Shown: positions 33,762 to 43,171, numbered from the stretch's first letter. The stretch: 64,000 nucleotides of DNA from Polyangiaceae bacterium (GCA_029266615.1 JAQSWN010000025.1:23999-87998); one strand, 5' to 3'. The notes: a model not told the origin generated them from the letters alone. Numbers and translations are program-made.

Positions 33762-35540
33762 TCACACCAAGTCGGCCGCCGCTGCGCGGAACGTCTGCTG
33801 CTCGTACAGCCGCGCGTAGAGCCCGCGTCGTTCCATCAACGTGCGGTGGCTGCCGACCTCCACGATACGCCCGTGCTCCAAGGAGACGATGCGGTTGGCC
33901 TTCTGAATCGTCGAAAGGCGATGGGCGATGATGAGGCTCGTTCGTCCCGCTAGGAGCGGCTCCAGCGCGGCCTGAATGAGGCGTTCGTTCGTCGAGTCCA
34001 GCGCGCTGGTCGCTTCGTCCAGGATGAGGATCTTGGGGTCACACAGGATGGCGCGGGCGATGGCGAGGCGTTGCCGTTCTCCGCCGGACAAGCGGTAGCC
34101 GCGCTCGCCGACGAGAGTTTCGTAGCCCTGGGGCAAGCCCGCGATGAAGTCGTGGATCTGTGCGGCCCGCGCGGCTTGCTCGACCGCCTCTTGGCTCGCG
34201 TCCGGCCGGGCGTAGCGGAGGTTGTCCGCGATGCTGGCGTGGAACAGGTACGTTTCCTGAGAAACGACCGCGATGTGCTGGCGCAAGGTTTTGAGCTTGA
34301 GCGCGCGGTAGTCGTGGCCATCCAGGAGGACCCGCCCCGCGGTCGGATCGTAGAGCCTGAGCGCGAGCGCCGCGAGCGTGCTCTTGCCGGCGCCGGACGG
34401 GCCGACGACGGCCACGGATTCACCGGGGGCGATGTCCAACTCTATGTCCTGGAGCGTCGCGGGCGCGTCCCCGTAGGCAAAGCTCACTTGCTCGAATTTC
34501 AATGCGCCCTGCACGTCTTGGAGCGCCACGGCGCCGGGCGCATTCTTGATCTGCGGCTCCAAATCCAGCACCTGCAGAACGCGCTCGAAATAACCGTAGG
34601 ACGTAACGATGTCCACGTGCACGCCGGCTAGGTCCGACGCTGGCGAGTAGAGCTTCTTGAGCAGCGTGACGAACGCCAGCACCGTGCCGAGCCCGATCTC
34701 GCCGATGATGACGAGGTAGCCGCCGACGCCGAACACCACCGCCGGCCCCAGGTCTTCGAAGAGCTTCATGAGCATCTGAAACCAGCGCCCGACCAAGTTC
34801 TGCTTGAGGGAGGCCGCTTGCAGCTCGCGCGCCTTCTCGCGAAGACGCTCGGTTTCGCGCTTGCGCGCGCCGAACACCTTGATGAGCAGCACGCCGGACA
34901 CGCTCAGCGTCTCCATCAAGATGCCGGTGAGCTCCGCCATGCGTGCCTGAGTTTGTTTCTTCAGCTGCTTGCGCTGCCGCCCCACCCTGCGCGCCGGGAG
35001 CACGAAGAGGGGCAATGCGGATAGCGCGACGAGCGCGAGCCGAAAGTCCAGCGCGAAGACGAGCGCGACGGACACGCTCAGCGTGAGCGCGTTTTGCATC
35101 AGCTTGACGAGGTTGTCCTGCAGCGCCTGACCGATACCCTGCACGTCCGTGAGCACGCGCGAGATGACCTCACCCGGCTTCGCATTCGCGAAGAATGCCA
35201 ACGACTGGCGCTGCACGTGGGCGAACAGCTCGAGCCGGAGGTCGTACATCACCTGCTCGCCGATCCACGCCGCCAAGTATTTGTGGGCGACGCCGAGCAG
35301 CCCCGCCAGGAGCGGCCCCACCACCATGCCCGCGCAGAGCCAGGCCAGCTCTTGATAGTGCCGGCCGGGGATCGCATGGTCTACGATGCGCTTGATGAAA
35401 AGTGGGGGCAGCCCTCCCGCCAGCGCCGCGAGAGCGATGCTGGTCGTCACCAGCAGCACCTGCTTCCGGTAGGGCCTGAAGTAGAGAAAGATCCGCGAGA
35501 GCGTGGCTCGCTCGATCGGCTGCGGAATCTCCTGCGGCAT
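33762..35540 (-). CDS. ABC exporter, fused membrane and ATPase domains (MsbA-like half transporter)
   Basis: The product is 592 aa. Residues about 20-310 are the six-helix ABC transmembrane domain. About 340-580 are the ATPase with Walker A GPSGAGKST, signature LSGGERQRLAIARA, Walker B ILILDEATSALD and switch His in IIAHRLST. It should act as a homodimer in the inner membrane exporting a lipid, drug or peptide. No partner gene or peptidase domain is present, so the substrate cannot be told. It is a single-gene unit between a convergent esterase and a divergent small secreted protein. Confidence 0.92.
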   Translation of the reverse strand: MPQEIPQPIERATLSRIFLYFRPYRKQVLLVTTSIALAALAGGLPPLFIKRIVDHAIPGRHYQELAWLCAGMVVGPLLAGLLGVAHKYLAAWIGEQVMYDLRLELFAHVQRQSLAFFANAKPGEVISRVLTDVQGIGQALQDNLVKLMQNALTLSVSVALVFALDFRLALVALSALPLFVLPARRVGRQRKQLKKQTQARMAELTGILMETLSVSGVLLIKVFGARKRETERLREKARELQAASLKQNLVGRWFQMLMKLFEDLGPAVVFGVGGYLVIIGEIGLGTVLAFVTLLKKLYSPASDLAGVHVDIVTSYGYFERVLQVLDLEPQIKNAPGAVALQDVQGALKFEQVSFAYGDAPATLQDIELDIAPGESVAVVGPSGAGKSTLAALALRLYDPTAGRVLLDGHDYRALKLKTLRQHIAVVSQETYLFHASIADNLRYARPDASQEAVEQAARAAQIHDFIAGLPQGYETLVGERGYRLSGGERQRLAIARAILCDPKILILDEATSALDSTNERLIQAALEPLLAGRTSLIIAHRLSTIQKANRIVSLEHGRIVEVGSHRTLMERRGLYARLYEQQTFRAAAADLV

Positions 35541-35703
35541 GTGCTCGCCATTGTACCCGCGTCGTGACTGAAGCGATCACAACTGGGGCGCTTTTGTCAC
35601 GCACGGCACCACTCGTAGGCTCAAAACACGGCGAATTTGCGATCGAGCGGGTTGGACGTGCTGGCCCACGCCTTGCTCTAGCGACTGAGGACTGGAGCTA
35701 AAG

Positions 35704-36150
35704 ATGAACCTCAAATTGACCGGCCTTGGCTTGCTCGTTGCCGCTTGTTTGGCGGCTCCGCTCACCTCGAGCGAGACCGCGCGTGCGGCGACCACCGCTG
35801 AGGCCTCGAAAGCGGAGCTGCACCGCGCGCTACAAGAAGCCGTGACGCGTCACGTGTCGCAGAGCGGAATTGGGAGCTCGCTCCGCGGCTACGCGCTCGC
35901 TCCCGCGATCGTGCAGCTTCGACGCTACGCCGAGCCCGGCACGAAGCAGACGAAAGTCGTTTGCATCGTGAGCCTCGCGGTCAAAAACCAGCGTGAGGAG
36001 CTGGTCGCGGATGTGCGCGGCAGCGCCTCGGCCATCGGCGGTTCATCGCTGGACGCGGTAGACGCCGCCGCCAGCTCCGCCGTCTCGCGGGTGCCCGCCG
36101 TGTTGAGCAAGCTCGAAGGCGCACCCATCGAGCGCGTCGCCCGGCGTTGA
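35704..36150 (+). CDS. Small secreted protein of unknown function
   Basis: This 148-aa protein has a clear signal peptide (LGLLVAACLAAPLTSSETARA) with GGAG before the ATG. The mature part is about 120 residues with REELVADVRGSASAIGG and a C-terminal SKLEGAPIERV. I do not recognise the family. Pairs of short strands and an Ala-rich helix are visible. It may be periplasmic. It is flanked by an ABC exporter on the other strand and a 407-base gap. Confidence 0.65.
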   Translation: MNLKLTGLGLLVAACLAAPLTSSETARAATTAEASKAELHRALQEAVTRHVSQSGIGSSLRGYALAPAIVQLRRYAEPGTKQTKVVCIVSLAVKNQREELVADVRGSASAIGGSSLDAVDAAASSAVSRVPAVLSKLEGAPIERVARR

Positions 36151-36557
36151 ACGGGAGTCATCGCTGAGCGGAGAGGTACGGCGGGTCACCACCCCCACCC
36201 ACACCCCTCCGCTGCCGATGGAAAAGGACCGTTGTCGAGAGCGCGGCAATCACTCCGGTCCAGCAGACATTGAATCCGCGGCAGACGCGCCAGACGCGCC
36301 GACGCGCCAGACGCACAAACGCCAGAGCGGAGTGCGTCGCAACGGACCACCCGCGCGCGCGGCGACGTGAGCGTAAGGTGCGAGTGGTTCACGTCGAGCA
36401 TTCGTCCCAATTTGAGGAAACGCGAGGCGTTTCTCCTGGCGCCCGTGCGAGCGAGAACCTCTTGATTCAAGTCCCGCCTGAGCCTACCGTTATCTAGTTT
36501 TGGACTGCGGCGCTCGCTGAGCTTCTTGGGCGAAGCGTCCGGTGCGGTCGAGGGAAC
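36151..36557. other. Intergenic region with a short tandem repeat
   Basis: This 407-base stretch has no convincing gene and the listed ORFs are low-complexity shadows. It contains a GACGCGCC tandem repeat (36282-36322) and a sequence CCGATGGAAAAGGACCG (36215-36231) that is nearly repeated at 42884-42901 in another intergenic region. Confidence 0.5.
36282..36322. repeat. Short GACGCGCC(A) tandem repeat
   Basis: GACGCGCC occurs at 36284, 36293 and 36301, with a degraded copy at 36310. It may be slippage in noncoding DNA or a cluster of protein-binding sites. Confidence 0.6.
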
Positions 36558-37064
36558 ATGTCAAAGGCTCAGGCTCTCGAGGAACAAGCCGCGGCAAGTC
36601 ACGGAAGGGTGCTCTTGGTCGACGACCAACCGGAGCTCCGACGTCTATTTCGCCGCAGCCTCAACAAGGCCGGCTACGTCGTCATCGAAGCGTGGAACGG
36701 CCGCGTCGCGGTCGAGCTCGCTCAGCAGCTCTCGTTCGACGTCGTGATCAGTGACGTGCACATGCCGGACATGAGCGGGATCGAGCTCCTGGAAACCCTC
36801 GCCGAGCTGGATCGAGACTTACCCGTCATCCTCACTTCGGGCTCGCCGGGCCCCCACACCCCGCTCGAGGTCGGCGAGCACGAAGCCTTCGCCTACTTGG
36901 TAAAGCCGGTTCCGTTCGACGTCATGCACGAGACCGCTCGGAAAGCGGTGCAGGTGCGGCGCCAGCGGGCGGCGAGCCGGGAGCTCTTCGAGCCGTATGC
37001 GTCGGTCGAGCGGCTGCGGGTACCGCGTCCTCCGGGTGAAGACGACGAGCCGTCGTCAACGTAG
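36558..37064 (+). CDS. Single-domain response regulator
   Basis: This 168-aa protein is a receiver with the acidic pair in LLVDDQPELRR, acceptor Asp in VVISDVHMPDMSG, Thr/Ser in ILTSGSPG and Lys in YLVKPVPFD. It is followed by a 40-residue basic tail with no output domain, so it probably works by phosphotransfer or protein contacts, as in chemotaxis or phosphorelay. GAGGG lies before the ATG. No kinase is adjacent. It overlaps the convergent gene by 9 bases. Confidence 0.87.
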   Translation: MSKAQALEEQAAASHGRVLLVDDQPELRRLFRRSLNKAGYVVIEAWNGRVAVELAQQLSFDVVISDVHMPDMSGIELLETLAELDRDLPVILTSGSPGPHTPLEVGEHEAFAYLVKPVPFDVMHETARKAVQVRRQRAASRELFEPYASVERLRVPRPPGEDDEPSST

Positions 37065-37925
37065 CCCTAAAATCCAGCCTCTCACCGCACTGACCGCGGC
37101 CGCATCTATCCGCTCGGTTCCGAGCGGCGGTATCTGCAGGAGGAAGCCTCGCCTGGACATGAGCTCGACCAAGAGGCTGGCATCGGGGGCGCCAGGCTCG
37201 AACGCCGTACCCTGAGCGGTCCGATACGCGGCCGTGTCTTCCACCGCGCCGAGCTCCCCCGCGAGGTCTCGCAGGCGCAAAAGCCCCGGCTCCGTCTCCC
37301 GCGAGAGCTGGATCGCCGAAAGCCCGAGCGCGAAGCTCTTTCGTCCGTCACGCACCTCGGGCCTGTCTTCTCCGGTCTCCGAAAGCTTGTTCGGAAGCAA
37401 GTCCAGCCGCGAGCGGTCCGGTGTCGCGCACACGCCAAATCGACTGCAGCCGCAGAGCGAGAGGATGAACAGCGTGCAGGCAAGGAAGCTCGCCACGCCG
37501 CGCACGTGGTTGCACACCGACCAGCGCGCCACGAAGCGCTCCCAGAGCGCCGCCGCTTGCGGTGTGTCCGGCGCCAGCCGCATCAGCGCGTCATTGTACG
37601 GAATGTTTCCGACTCGAGTGACCACGACGCACCCCACCAAATAAAACAAGCTGCCCGCCAGCGCGAGCCGCGCGCTCGTCGAGGAGTCTGCCGTAGCGCG
37701 GAGCGCGAGCACGATCGAGCAAGCCGCGGTGCCCAAAAAGACGCCCAGAAACGAGCGATTGAGCACGACCACGTTGATGCTCTGCATCGCCGAGATGCCG
37801 TGAGCCGCCGGCAATCGCGCCAAAGCCGGCAACACGAAGCTGCTGAACGCGAAGAAGACCCCGGCGATCAGGCCAGAGCCGAGCGCCGCCACGACCTCAA
37901 GGAGGGAAAATGGCCGGAAGGACAT
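37056..37925 (-). CDS. DUF1772 (anthrone oxygenase-like) membrane protein fused to an unrelated C-terminal segment
   Basis: This 289-aa protein is nearly twice the normal family length. Residues 1-160 form the usual four-helix DUF1772 unit (ALGSGLIAGVFFAFSSFVLP, RVGNIPYNDALMRL, RFVARWSVCNHVRG). The remaining 125 residues follow a Cys-rich CGCSRFGVC and read like the C-terminus of myxobacterial cytochrome-type lipoproteins: PGAPDASLLVELMSRRG and IPPLGTERIDAAAVSAVRGW. No CxxCH haem site remains. The joint is a probable gene fusion following a deletion. The N-terminal unit may still act in membrane redox chemistry. Confidence 0.65.
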   Translation of the reverse strand: MSFRPFSLLEVVAALGSGLIAGVFFAFSSFVLPALARLPAAHGISAMQSINVVVLNRSFLGVFLGTAACSIVLALRATADSSTSARLALAGSLFYLVGCVVVTRVGNIPYNDALMRLAPDTPQAAALWERFVARWSVCNHVRGVASFLACTLFILSLCGCSRFGVCATPDRSRLDLLPNKLSETGEDRPEVRDGRKSFALGLSAIQLSRETEPGLLRLRDLAGELGAVEDTAAYRTAQGTAFEPGAPDASLLVELMSRRGFLLQIPPLGTERIDAAAVSAVRGWILGLR

Positions 37926-38036
37926 GCCCCGGAGGATGCTCGGTGCATAGTTGCATCGCTACCTGGCAAACCTCACAGCTACGTTGCGATAATGCAAGGC
38001 GATGATGCTCCCCAGGGTGAGCGGGTCAGCCGCAGG

Positions 38037-38624
38037 TCAGCTTGGGCCGCACCAGGCCTTCGCGTTCGGCGCCCAGAGCTCGCGGTCGAAGCCGGTAATC
38101 CAATGCGTCGAGTAGTCACCCAGTTGCACGAGGTCCCTGCCGGCGACGCGTCCTGCCATGTCGAAATGGAGCACGCGCGCCTGCCCGACCTGAGCAACCA
38201 CCTGCAGCTCGAACTCCGCGCCGTCTTGAGGGCGTTCGGGGGTGGGGACGCTGCGAAGGCTCGCCAAATTGTCGAGCGCGCGCTCCAGTCGTGCGGGTGA
38301 GACCTGACAGCCGTTTGGCCCGCTGACGACCCAGCCCCCCTCCTCCTTGCGGATGATTACCGCTCCCACGTGGGCCATGACTCGGAGGGTCGTGAGCTCG
38401 GCGCGCGCCTGGGGCGCGAGCGCAGTCGCCGTCGCCACCGGAGGACCGGGTGAAGGGGGGTGAGCCTCGCCGTGGCCCGATTCGTCCGAGTCGCTCGCGG
38501 CTGCGTGCGGCGCCCCCTGCGCGACGGCGGCCCCTCCGTCAGAAGGAGCCGCGCGCAGCTTGGGACGCCCGTCGCAACCCGCTACGAGCGATGCGAGCAG
38601 AGCCAGCGGGACGGCGACGTTCAT
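38037..38624 (-). CDS. Lipoprotein of unknown function
   Basis: This 195-aa product has a signal with lipobox SLVAGC and an Ala/Pro-rich linker to about residue 70. The domain that follows (RVMAHVGAVIIRKEEGGWVV, then ARVLHFDMAGR) looks beta-rich, with one C-terminal Cys in KAWCGPS. It resembles DUF4340-like domains only weakly, so I give no function. It starts 12 bases after the porin-like gene stop on the same strand and is probably its operon partner. Confidence 0.6.
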   Translation of the reverse strand: MNVAVPLALLASLVAGCDGRPKLRAAPSDGGAAVAQGAPHAAASDSDESGHGEAHPPSPGPPVATATALAPQARAELTTLRVMAHVGAVIIRKEEGGWVVSGPNGCQVSPARLERALDNLASLRSVPTPERPQDGAEFELQVVAQVGQARVLHFDMAGRVAGRDLVQLGDYSTHWITGFDRELWAPNAKAWCGPS

Positions 38625-38636
38625 GACGCCGCAAGC

Positions 38637-40028
38637 CTACCACTCGAGCGTGACGCCGCCGTTTACGATGTGAACGGTCTGCTGAACGTCGACGTAGCGG
38701 GACCCGGTCGCAGACGACGCGTCGGCGATATTGCGAGGGTCGAACGCGTAGTGGGCGTTGAAGTAGTCCAGCGCGAGGACGATTTGGTCGATTCGATGGA
38801 AAACGCCGGTGCTGATGCCGGTTTGGGTGCGCAGCAACGGGGCGGCGTCGACGGTCGAAACCGGGGCGTCGAGCGCCATTCTATCGAAGCGCGCCTGTCC
38901 GAAGCCGCCCATGACCCACGTGTTGCCGAACTTGACGGAAGCCTGCGCGAGGAAGCCGCGCGTCGGTCGGAACTTACGCTCGTAGTTCTTCACCTCGCGG
39001 CCGTTCACCTCCGAGCCGAGGCTGATGTAGATCGGGTTGAAGGTGAAGGTCGTAAAGCCGTCCATACCCTGACCGTTGTAGCCAGAGAGCCCCGCTTTGA
39101 CGGGCCCGAGATTGGCCTGAAGACCTCCGCCGATACCGTACGCGCTTTGCCGAAAGTTCCGGCGCGCCGAGTTGTTCGTCATGGGGTCATTGTCGGGATC
39201 CACGGATTCGGTGGTCCCGATGCTCTGCTGGAAGCCGTTGGCCCACAGCTTGAAGCCCCAGCCCTCGCGCCAGCTGTAGTTGGCTACGGCCTCGGCTTCG
39301 AAGCGAGGCAGCGGGGTTTGGAACCACTCGTAGGTAGGAATCGAACGGGGGTCGAAGACGCCGACGCTGACGCTGAAGATCTTCGCGATCGTGGGCGTCG
39401 TGTACGTCAGTTGCGCGCGAAAGTCCGGCCAGAGCGTGCCGAACCCGACGTGACCGCACGAGCCGCCAAACATCTTGTCGTACGCGCAGGGGAACCCGAG
39501 GCCGTACGCGTGGCCGATCTCGTAGTTCATGAGCAGGTTTTGGCGCGGGAACAAGCTGAGGTCGCGGCCGCCCCGCACGCCTCCCCACTTGCCCGAGACG
39601 TCAAGGTACACCGAACGGGGATCCATCCACGTTGGGTCCGCGACGGCCGAGGGGTCGATGTTGGTGATCTGCATCCCCACCTCGACCCGGCTCGCGAGCT
39701 TCAGGTTCTCGCTGACCTCTTTTCGGAAGTTGAACGCGAGCGTCGAAGGCACGTAACCAGAACGAATCTTGGTCTTGCGCAGCTGGCCGGCCGCGTCCGC
39801 CTGCGAGGACGAAGTGGACTCGTTGAAGCCCACCCAGTTCAGGCTGTTCAGACCCTCCGGCCGATTGTCGCCCCAAACGTGCGACACGAACGCGTTCACG
39901 CGGCCATCCGTCGTAACGATCCAACCGCCGGCCTCGGCCAACTTCACTTCTGCGCGAGGCGCAGACGACCACAACGTCGCGATCGCCGCTAGAGCGAAGG
40001 CGCTCGCCTTCTTAGTACTGACCCACAT
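38637..40028 (-). CDS. Outer membrane porin-like beta-barrel protein
   Basis: This 463-aa protein has a signal peptide (SAFALAAIATLWSSAPRAE) and many alternating short hydrophobic strands, and it ends in the aromatic VTLEW typical of BAM-inserted barrels. Strand-like segments such as RVNAFVSHVWGD and LKLASRVEVGMQI recur throughout. It is about the size of the 16-stranded porins of Myxococcota and Bacteroidota. Because it is downstream of isomerase and ThuA genes on the same strand it may transport a sugar or sugar acid, but specificity is inferred only. Confidence 0.75.
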   Translation of the reverse strand: MWVSTKKASAFALAAIATLWSSAPRAEVKLAEAGGWIVTTDGRVNAFVSHVWGDNRPEGLNSLNWVGFNESTSSSQADAAGQLRKTKIRSGYVPSTLAFNFRKEVSENLKLASRVEVGMQITNIDPSAVADPTWMDPRSVYLDVSGKWGGVRGGRDLSLFPRQNLLMNYEIGHAYGLGFPCAYDKMFGGSCGHVGFGTLWPDFRAQLTYTTPTIAKIFSVSVGVFDPRSIPTYEWFQTPLPRFEAEAVANYSWREGWGFKLWANGFQQSIGTTESVDPDNDPMTNNSARRNFRQSAYGIGGGLQANLGPVKAGLSGYNGQGMDGFTTFTFNPIYISLGSEVNGREVKNYERKFRPTRGFLAQASVKFGNTWVMGGFGQARFDRMALDAPVSTVDAAPLLRTQTGISTGVFHRIDQIVLALDYFNAHYAFDPRNIADASSATGSRYVDVQQTVHIVNGGVTLEW

Positions 40029-40127
40029 CCATCGCCCTTTCGGTCTTCGCGCAGACGTTCTCCGGCGCTGGCGACCCCGCGACGAGCGGAGTGCGCCAGC
40101 GAGTGAAGCGCAGCGCTAAGGTGACTG

Positions 40128-41216
40128 TTACTTAATCAAATGCTCACGACGCACGGCCCACATGATGCCGCCGGTAATGTGCTTTTTGACGGTGGCGTCT
40201 TGAAACACGACACCATCGTGACCGATGGCCGTGTAAAACGAGCGGAAGTTACCATACTCGCGCGTCCACATGATGGGTTGACCATCCGCCGCCTTCTTGC
40301 CCAAGATCTTGAAGCCAGGCTTGGCGCTCCACTGCTGCCAAGAATTGAACTTGTACCACTCTTCGTTGCGCTGCCACGGGTTGGGCACGCCCTTCAGCGC
40401 GGGGAACTCCAGCATCGTTGACTCGAGCTGGATCTGATCCGCGGTGCCCGCGTTGCCGTGACCGTTGTAGTACTGACCGGTCACCTCCGAATAGAAAGCC
40501 CAGCCGTTCTCCGTGTCGGTGGCCGCGTGGACGCCGGCGAACGCGCCGTTCTTCTGCGTCATCCAGTCTTCGTAAGTCTTTTGCTGGGCGTCGTTGAAGA
40601 TGTCACTCGTCGAGTTCAGGAAGAAGATGATCTCGAATTGGGCAAGCCCCTCGGGAGTGATGTACTTCGTGTTGTCCGCGTCCGTCTCCACTTGGACGAT
40701 ATCGAAGCCCTGCGCCAAACCGATTTCGGCGAGCATGGTCTTGCCGGTGCCGATGGCGGCGGCGTGACGGTACCCGCCCGGCCCCTGGCGCGAGTACACC
40801 ATCATCTTGAAGGTGCCCGAACGCGGCGCGTAGGGGCCTGTGGCTCCACCACCGCTTCCGCCTCCGCCCCCCGTGCCCGTGCCGCCGCCAGTGGCGGCGC
40901 CGCCCGTGGTGCCCGCACCGGCGGAACCAGCCGTCGCGCTGCCGCTGCCGCCGCTACCGCTGCCTCCAACCGGAATGGCGCCCGAACCGGAGCTGCCGGC
41001 CGTGCCCACGGACGAGCCGCTCGTGCCATCGACGCTTCCGCTGCCAGACACGCTCGAGCTACCGCTGCTGGCGCCGCCGCCGGCGCCGTTCATCTGGCCG
41101 GCGCTGCTCGGCGGATTCTGGTTGAGGTCATCGGCGCTGGGCCCGTCCGCGCCGCATGCGCTCGCCCCGAGGAGGGCAAGGAGCAAAGAGACACTGAGAG
41201 TCGTGGTGGTTCGCAT
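40128..41216 (-). CDS. ThuA-domain lipoprotein
   Basis: The product is 362 aa with lipobox LGASAC and a Gly/Ser-rich linker to about residue 128. Then comes a ThuA-like domain of the type found in trehalose utilisation and in soil bacteria with many copies: MMVYSRQGPGGYRHAAA, FLNSTSDIFNDAQQKTYEDW, GAFAGVHAATDTENGW and TREYGNFRSFYTAIGHDGV. It should lie in the periplasm or on the cell surface and hydrolyse or bind a sugar-related ligand. The sugar phosphate isomerase gene ends 58 bases upstream on the same strand. Confidence 0.85.
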   Translation of the reverse strand: MRTTTTLSVSLLLALLGASACGADGPSADDLNQNPPSSAGQMNGAGGGASSGSSSVSGSGSVDGTSGSSVGTAGSSGSGAIPVGGSGSGGSGSATAGSAGAGTTGGAATGGGTGTGGGGGSGGGATGPYAPRSGTFKMMVYSRQGPGGYRHAAAIGTGKTMLAEIGLAQGFDIVQVETDADNTKYITPEGLAQFEIIFFLNSTSDIFNDAQQKTYEDWMTQKNGAFAGVHAATDTENGWAFYSEVTGQYYNGHGNAGTADQIQLESTMLEFPALKGVPNPWQRNEEWYKFNSWQQWSAKPGFKILGKKAADGQPIMWTREYGNFRSFYTAIGHDGVVFQDATVKKHITGGIMWAVRREHLIK

Positions 41217-41273
41217 GGAGTTGGCCTTTGCGGGGGGTACGGTTCGAATAGAGCGGCAGAGTGTTGATGCTGA

Positions 41274-42515
41274 TCAGGAGCGGTAGGCTTCGCGGCCTCG
41301 CCCCTGAACCGGAATGCCCTGCGCGGCCATGACCTCGGCCTGTAGGGCGTACATGCAGGCAGCCGCTTCGTCGACTTTGCGGGTAAATGCCAGCGAGCCC
41401 GCCAAAATGGGCTTCAATTTCTCTTTGTCCTGCGTGCGCGCGGGGCCGTACTCGTGCTCGACGATCAGCGGGGCACTGGTGAAGTCCAGCGAGAGGAGCT
41501 CGCGCGCCGCCAATTGGTGGTCGAGCCAGTCCACAGATCGATTCTGCAGGTACGCGAGCGGGTCGTGGCGCGCCGTACCCGGCAGCTCGTGCTCGCACAG
41601 GACGGTTTGCTTCTTCCACGCGTTCAGTTGGTCCGCCGGATTCTCCGAAGGCTTGCCGCCGACCCAGTCACCGCGGTTCATGGTTTGGCCGCCGTAGCCC
41701 CAGGCGGAAACGCCCTTGGCATCGATAACCTGACCTTTGACGTGGAAGCCGTCCACCAGAAACGCGTAGTCGTTGTCTTTGAGGAACTGAAAAATCGAGC
41801 GCGTGTCCTGCCCCATGAGGATCGCGTGCGAGGGGTCGTAGTGGACGCGCAGCTGGTCCCCCACCCCGTGCCGCTCGCAGATGCGATGGAGGGCGATCCA
41901 TGCGCCCGGCGCGTAGCCGATGTTGTTGTGGAAGTTGTCGCCCGTCGTCCACCCCGGCATCGGGCACTGCTCCAAGCGGTAGCGGATGCCTCGCGCTTTG
42001 GCGTCTTTGAGCAGCGGCACGAAGATGGCCTCGAACGCCTCGAGGTTTTGGTCCATGCTCTTGGTCTGGTCGCGGCCGACGAAGCCGCACACCGCGGGCG
42101 CCCCGAGCAGCGCGGCCGCGTCGAAGACCCGTCGCATGAAGGCGAGCTTCTTCTCGCGAATGGCACGGTCGTCGTGGAGCAGGTTGTCGAAGTAGGCGAT
42201 GTCGCTGATACCGACTTTGGACTCCTTGACCGCAGCCTCCACGCGGTCGCGACGGGCGGCGTCGAACGGCGCGCGAAGATCCAGCGTGTTGGCGACGGGG
42301 TCGAGCATGGCCTCGGCCGGTACGTCGCTCTCCGACGGGTGGAGCGCGGCCGAGAGCTGGAGCACGTCCGCCCCCACTTCGCGGCCGAAGTACAGCCAGT
42401 CTTCGATGGCACGATCCGGGTCGGGGTCGCGCACATTCCGGGGCGTGAGCTCCTGCAGCGCGGCCGTCAGCACGCCCACCTTCATGAATTTTGGCTCGAA
42501 CTTGCGGACGTTCAT
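41274..42515 (-). CDS. Sugar phosphate isomerase/epimerase (xylose isomerase-like TIM barrel)
   Basis: The product is 413 aa from ATG 42515 with GGAGGAG upstream. Family blocks: [22 protein letters not shown] with the metal-site region, [16 protein letters not shown] and [11 protein letters not shown], and a last block in LIVEHEYGP. Glu/Asp/His ligands for a divalent metal look present. Members interconvert ketose and aldose sugars, often from plant or inositol compounds. Upstream is a 656-base gap, and downstream is the ThuA gene, so it starts a sugar-related operon. Confidence 0.88.
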   Translation of the reverse strand: MNVRKFEPKFMKVGVLTAALQELTPRNVRDPDPDRAIEDWLYFGREVGADVLQLSAALHPSESDVPAEAMLDPVANTLDLRAPFDAARRDRVEAAVKESKVGISDIAYFDNLLHDDRAIREKKLAFMRRVFDAAALLGAPAVCGFVGRDQTKSMDQNLEAFEAIFVPLLKDAKARGIRYRLEQCPMPGWTTGDNFHNNIGYAPGAWIALHRICERHGVGDQLRVHYDPSHAILMGQDTRSIFQFLKDNDYAFLVDGFHVKGQVIDAKGVSAWGYGGQTMNRGDWVGGKPSENPADQLNAWKKQTVLCEHELPGTARHDPLAYLQNRSVDWLDHQLAARELLSLDFTSAPLIVEHEYGPARTQDKEKLKPILAGSLAFTRKVDEAAACMYALQAEVMAAQGIPVQGRGREAYRS

Positions 42516-43171
42516 GGCTGTTCTCCTCCGAGCGCGGCGCGACAGACTCACCCTACCTCGACATGCGATTTGGGTCTTGGATCGTAGCGGCGGAGATATG
42601 TAAAAAATCCGCATCTGGCACTTCGCGCCGCTCGCGGCTAGTGGGAAAAATCCGTCAAATCCGATCTTTTGCTTCCGGCAATCCACGCACGCGGTCGCCT
42701 GACATCCACGCCGCGTCGCGCCGTGAGACGTCGAGTGCACTGACCGCTTCGACTCGTGCCTACGCCGCGAGCGCGCGTGATTCGCGACCGCATAACGCAT
42801 CTCGCGTATCGCACATCGAGCCGTGTTCCCACGACGTAGCCGAGGACACGACCGGGGCTCTCACGGCTTGACGCGGCACTTTCCCGATGGAAAAAGGACC
42901 GCGCAGGGGCAGCTGCGCCCAGCTTAGATGCCGCGAAGCGCCAAACTCTGGCCGGGACAACACCGGTTGCTCAGACCGCAACTAGGGCCGTGACAGCGAA
43001 TGATGCCCCTAAACGGCGTGGACGCGTCGCCCCAGGGGCAGAGCGAGGGCTCGGCCACGTCGAGGGGGATACGGCGCCTGGAGCTCGCGACGAGAGCGCG
43101 CCCGCCCTGCGCCCCCACTGCGTTTCCTTGAAGGAAAGTCAGTACTGCTGGGGGCGCGAGCGGGCTTCAGA
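42516..43171. other. Long intergenic region upstream of the isomerase operon
   Basis: This 656-base gap holds no convincing gene; the ORFs listed there are shadows or have unlike composition. It should contain the isomerase promoter. It carries CCGATGGAAAAAGGACCG at 42884, near-identical to a sequence at 36215, and a nested hairpin at 43109-43157 (separate entries). Confidence 0.5.
43109..43157 (-). terminator. Nested hairpin downstream of the DUF1552 gene
   Basis: GCGCCCCCA (43109-43117) pairs perfectly with TGGGGGCGC (43149-43157), and inside lies TTTCCTTGAAGGAAA. It begins 15 bases past the DUF1552 stop on the minus strand. It is probably the transcription end of the DUF1592-DUF1552 operon, though there is no U tract. 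Confidence 0.45.

Noticed and set aside
36282-36322. Possible CRISPR-like repeat
   Set aside because: The units are 8-9 bases, adjacent and without spacers, so it is a simple tandem repeat.
36460-36500. tRNA-like GATTCAAGTCCCGCC sequence
   Set aside because: The flanks do not pair as a T arm and no acceptor or anticodon arm could be found; no tRNA was seen in the window.
38460-39992. 510-aa plus-strand ORF
   Set aside because: It is antisense to the porin-like gene, which has a signal peptide and aromatic C-terminal end.
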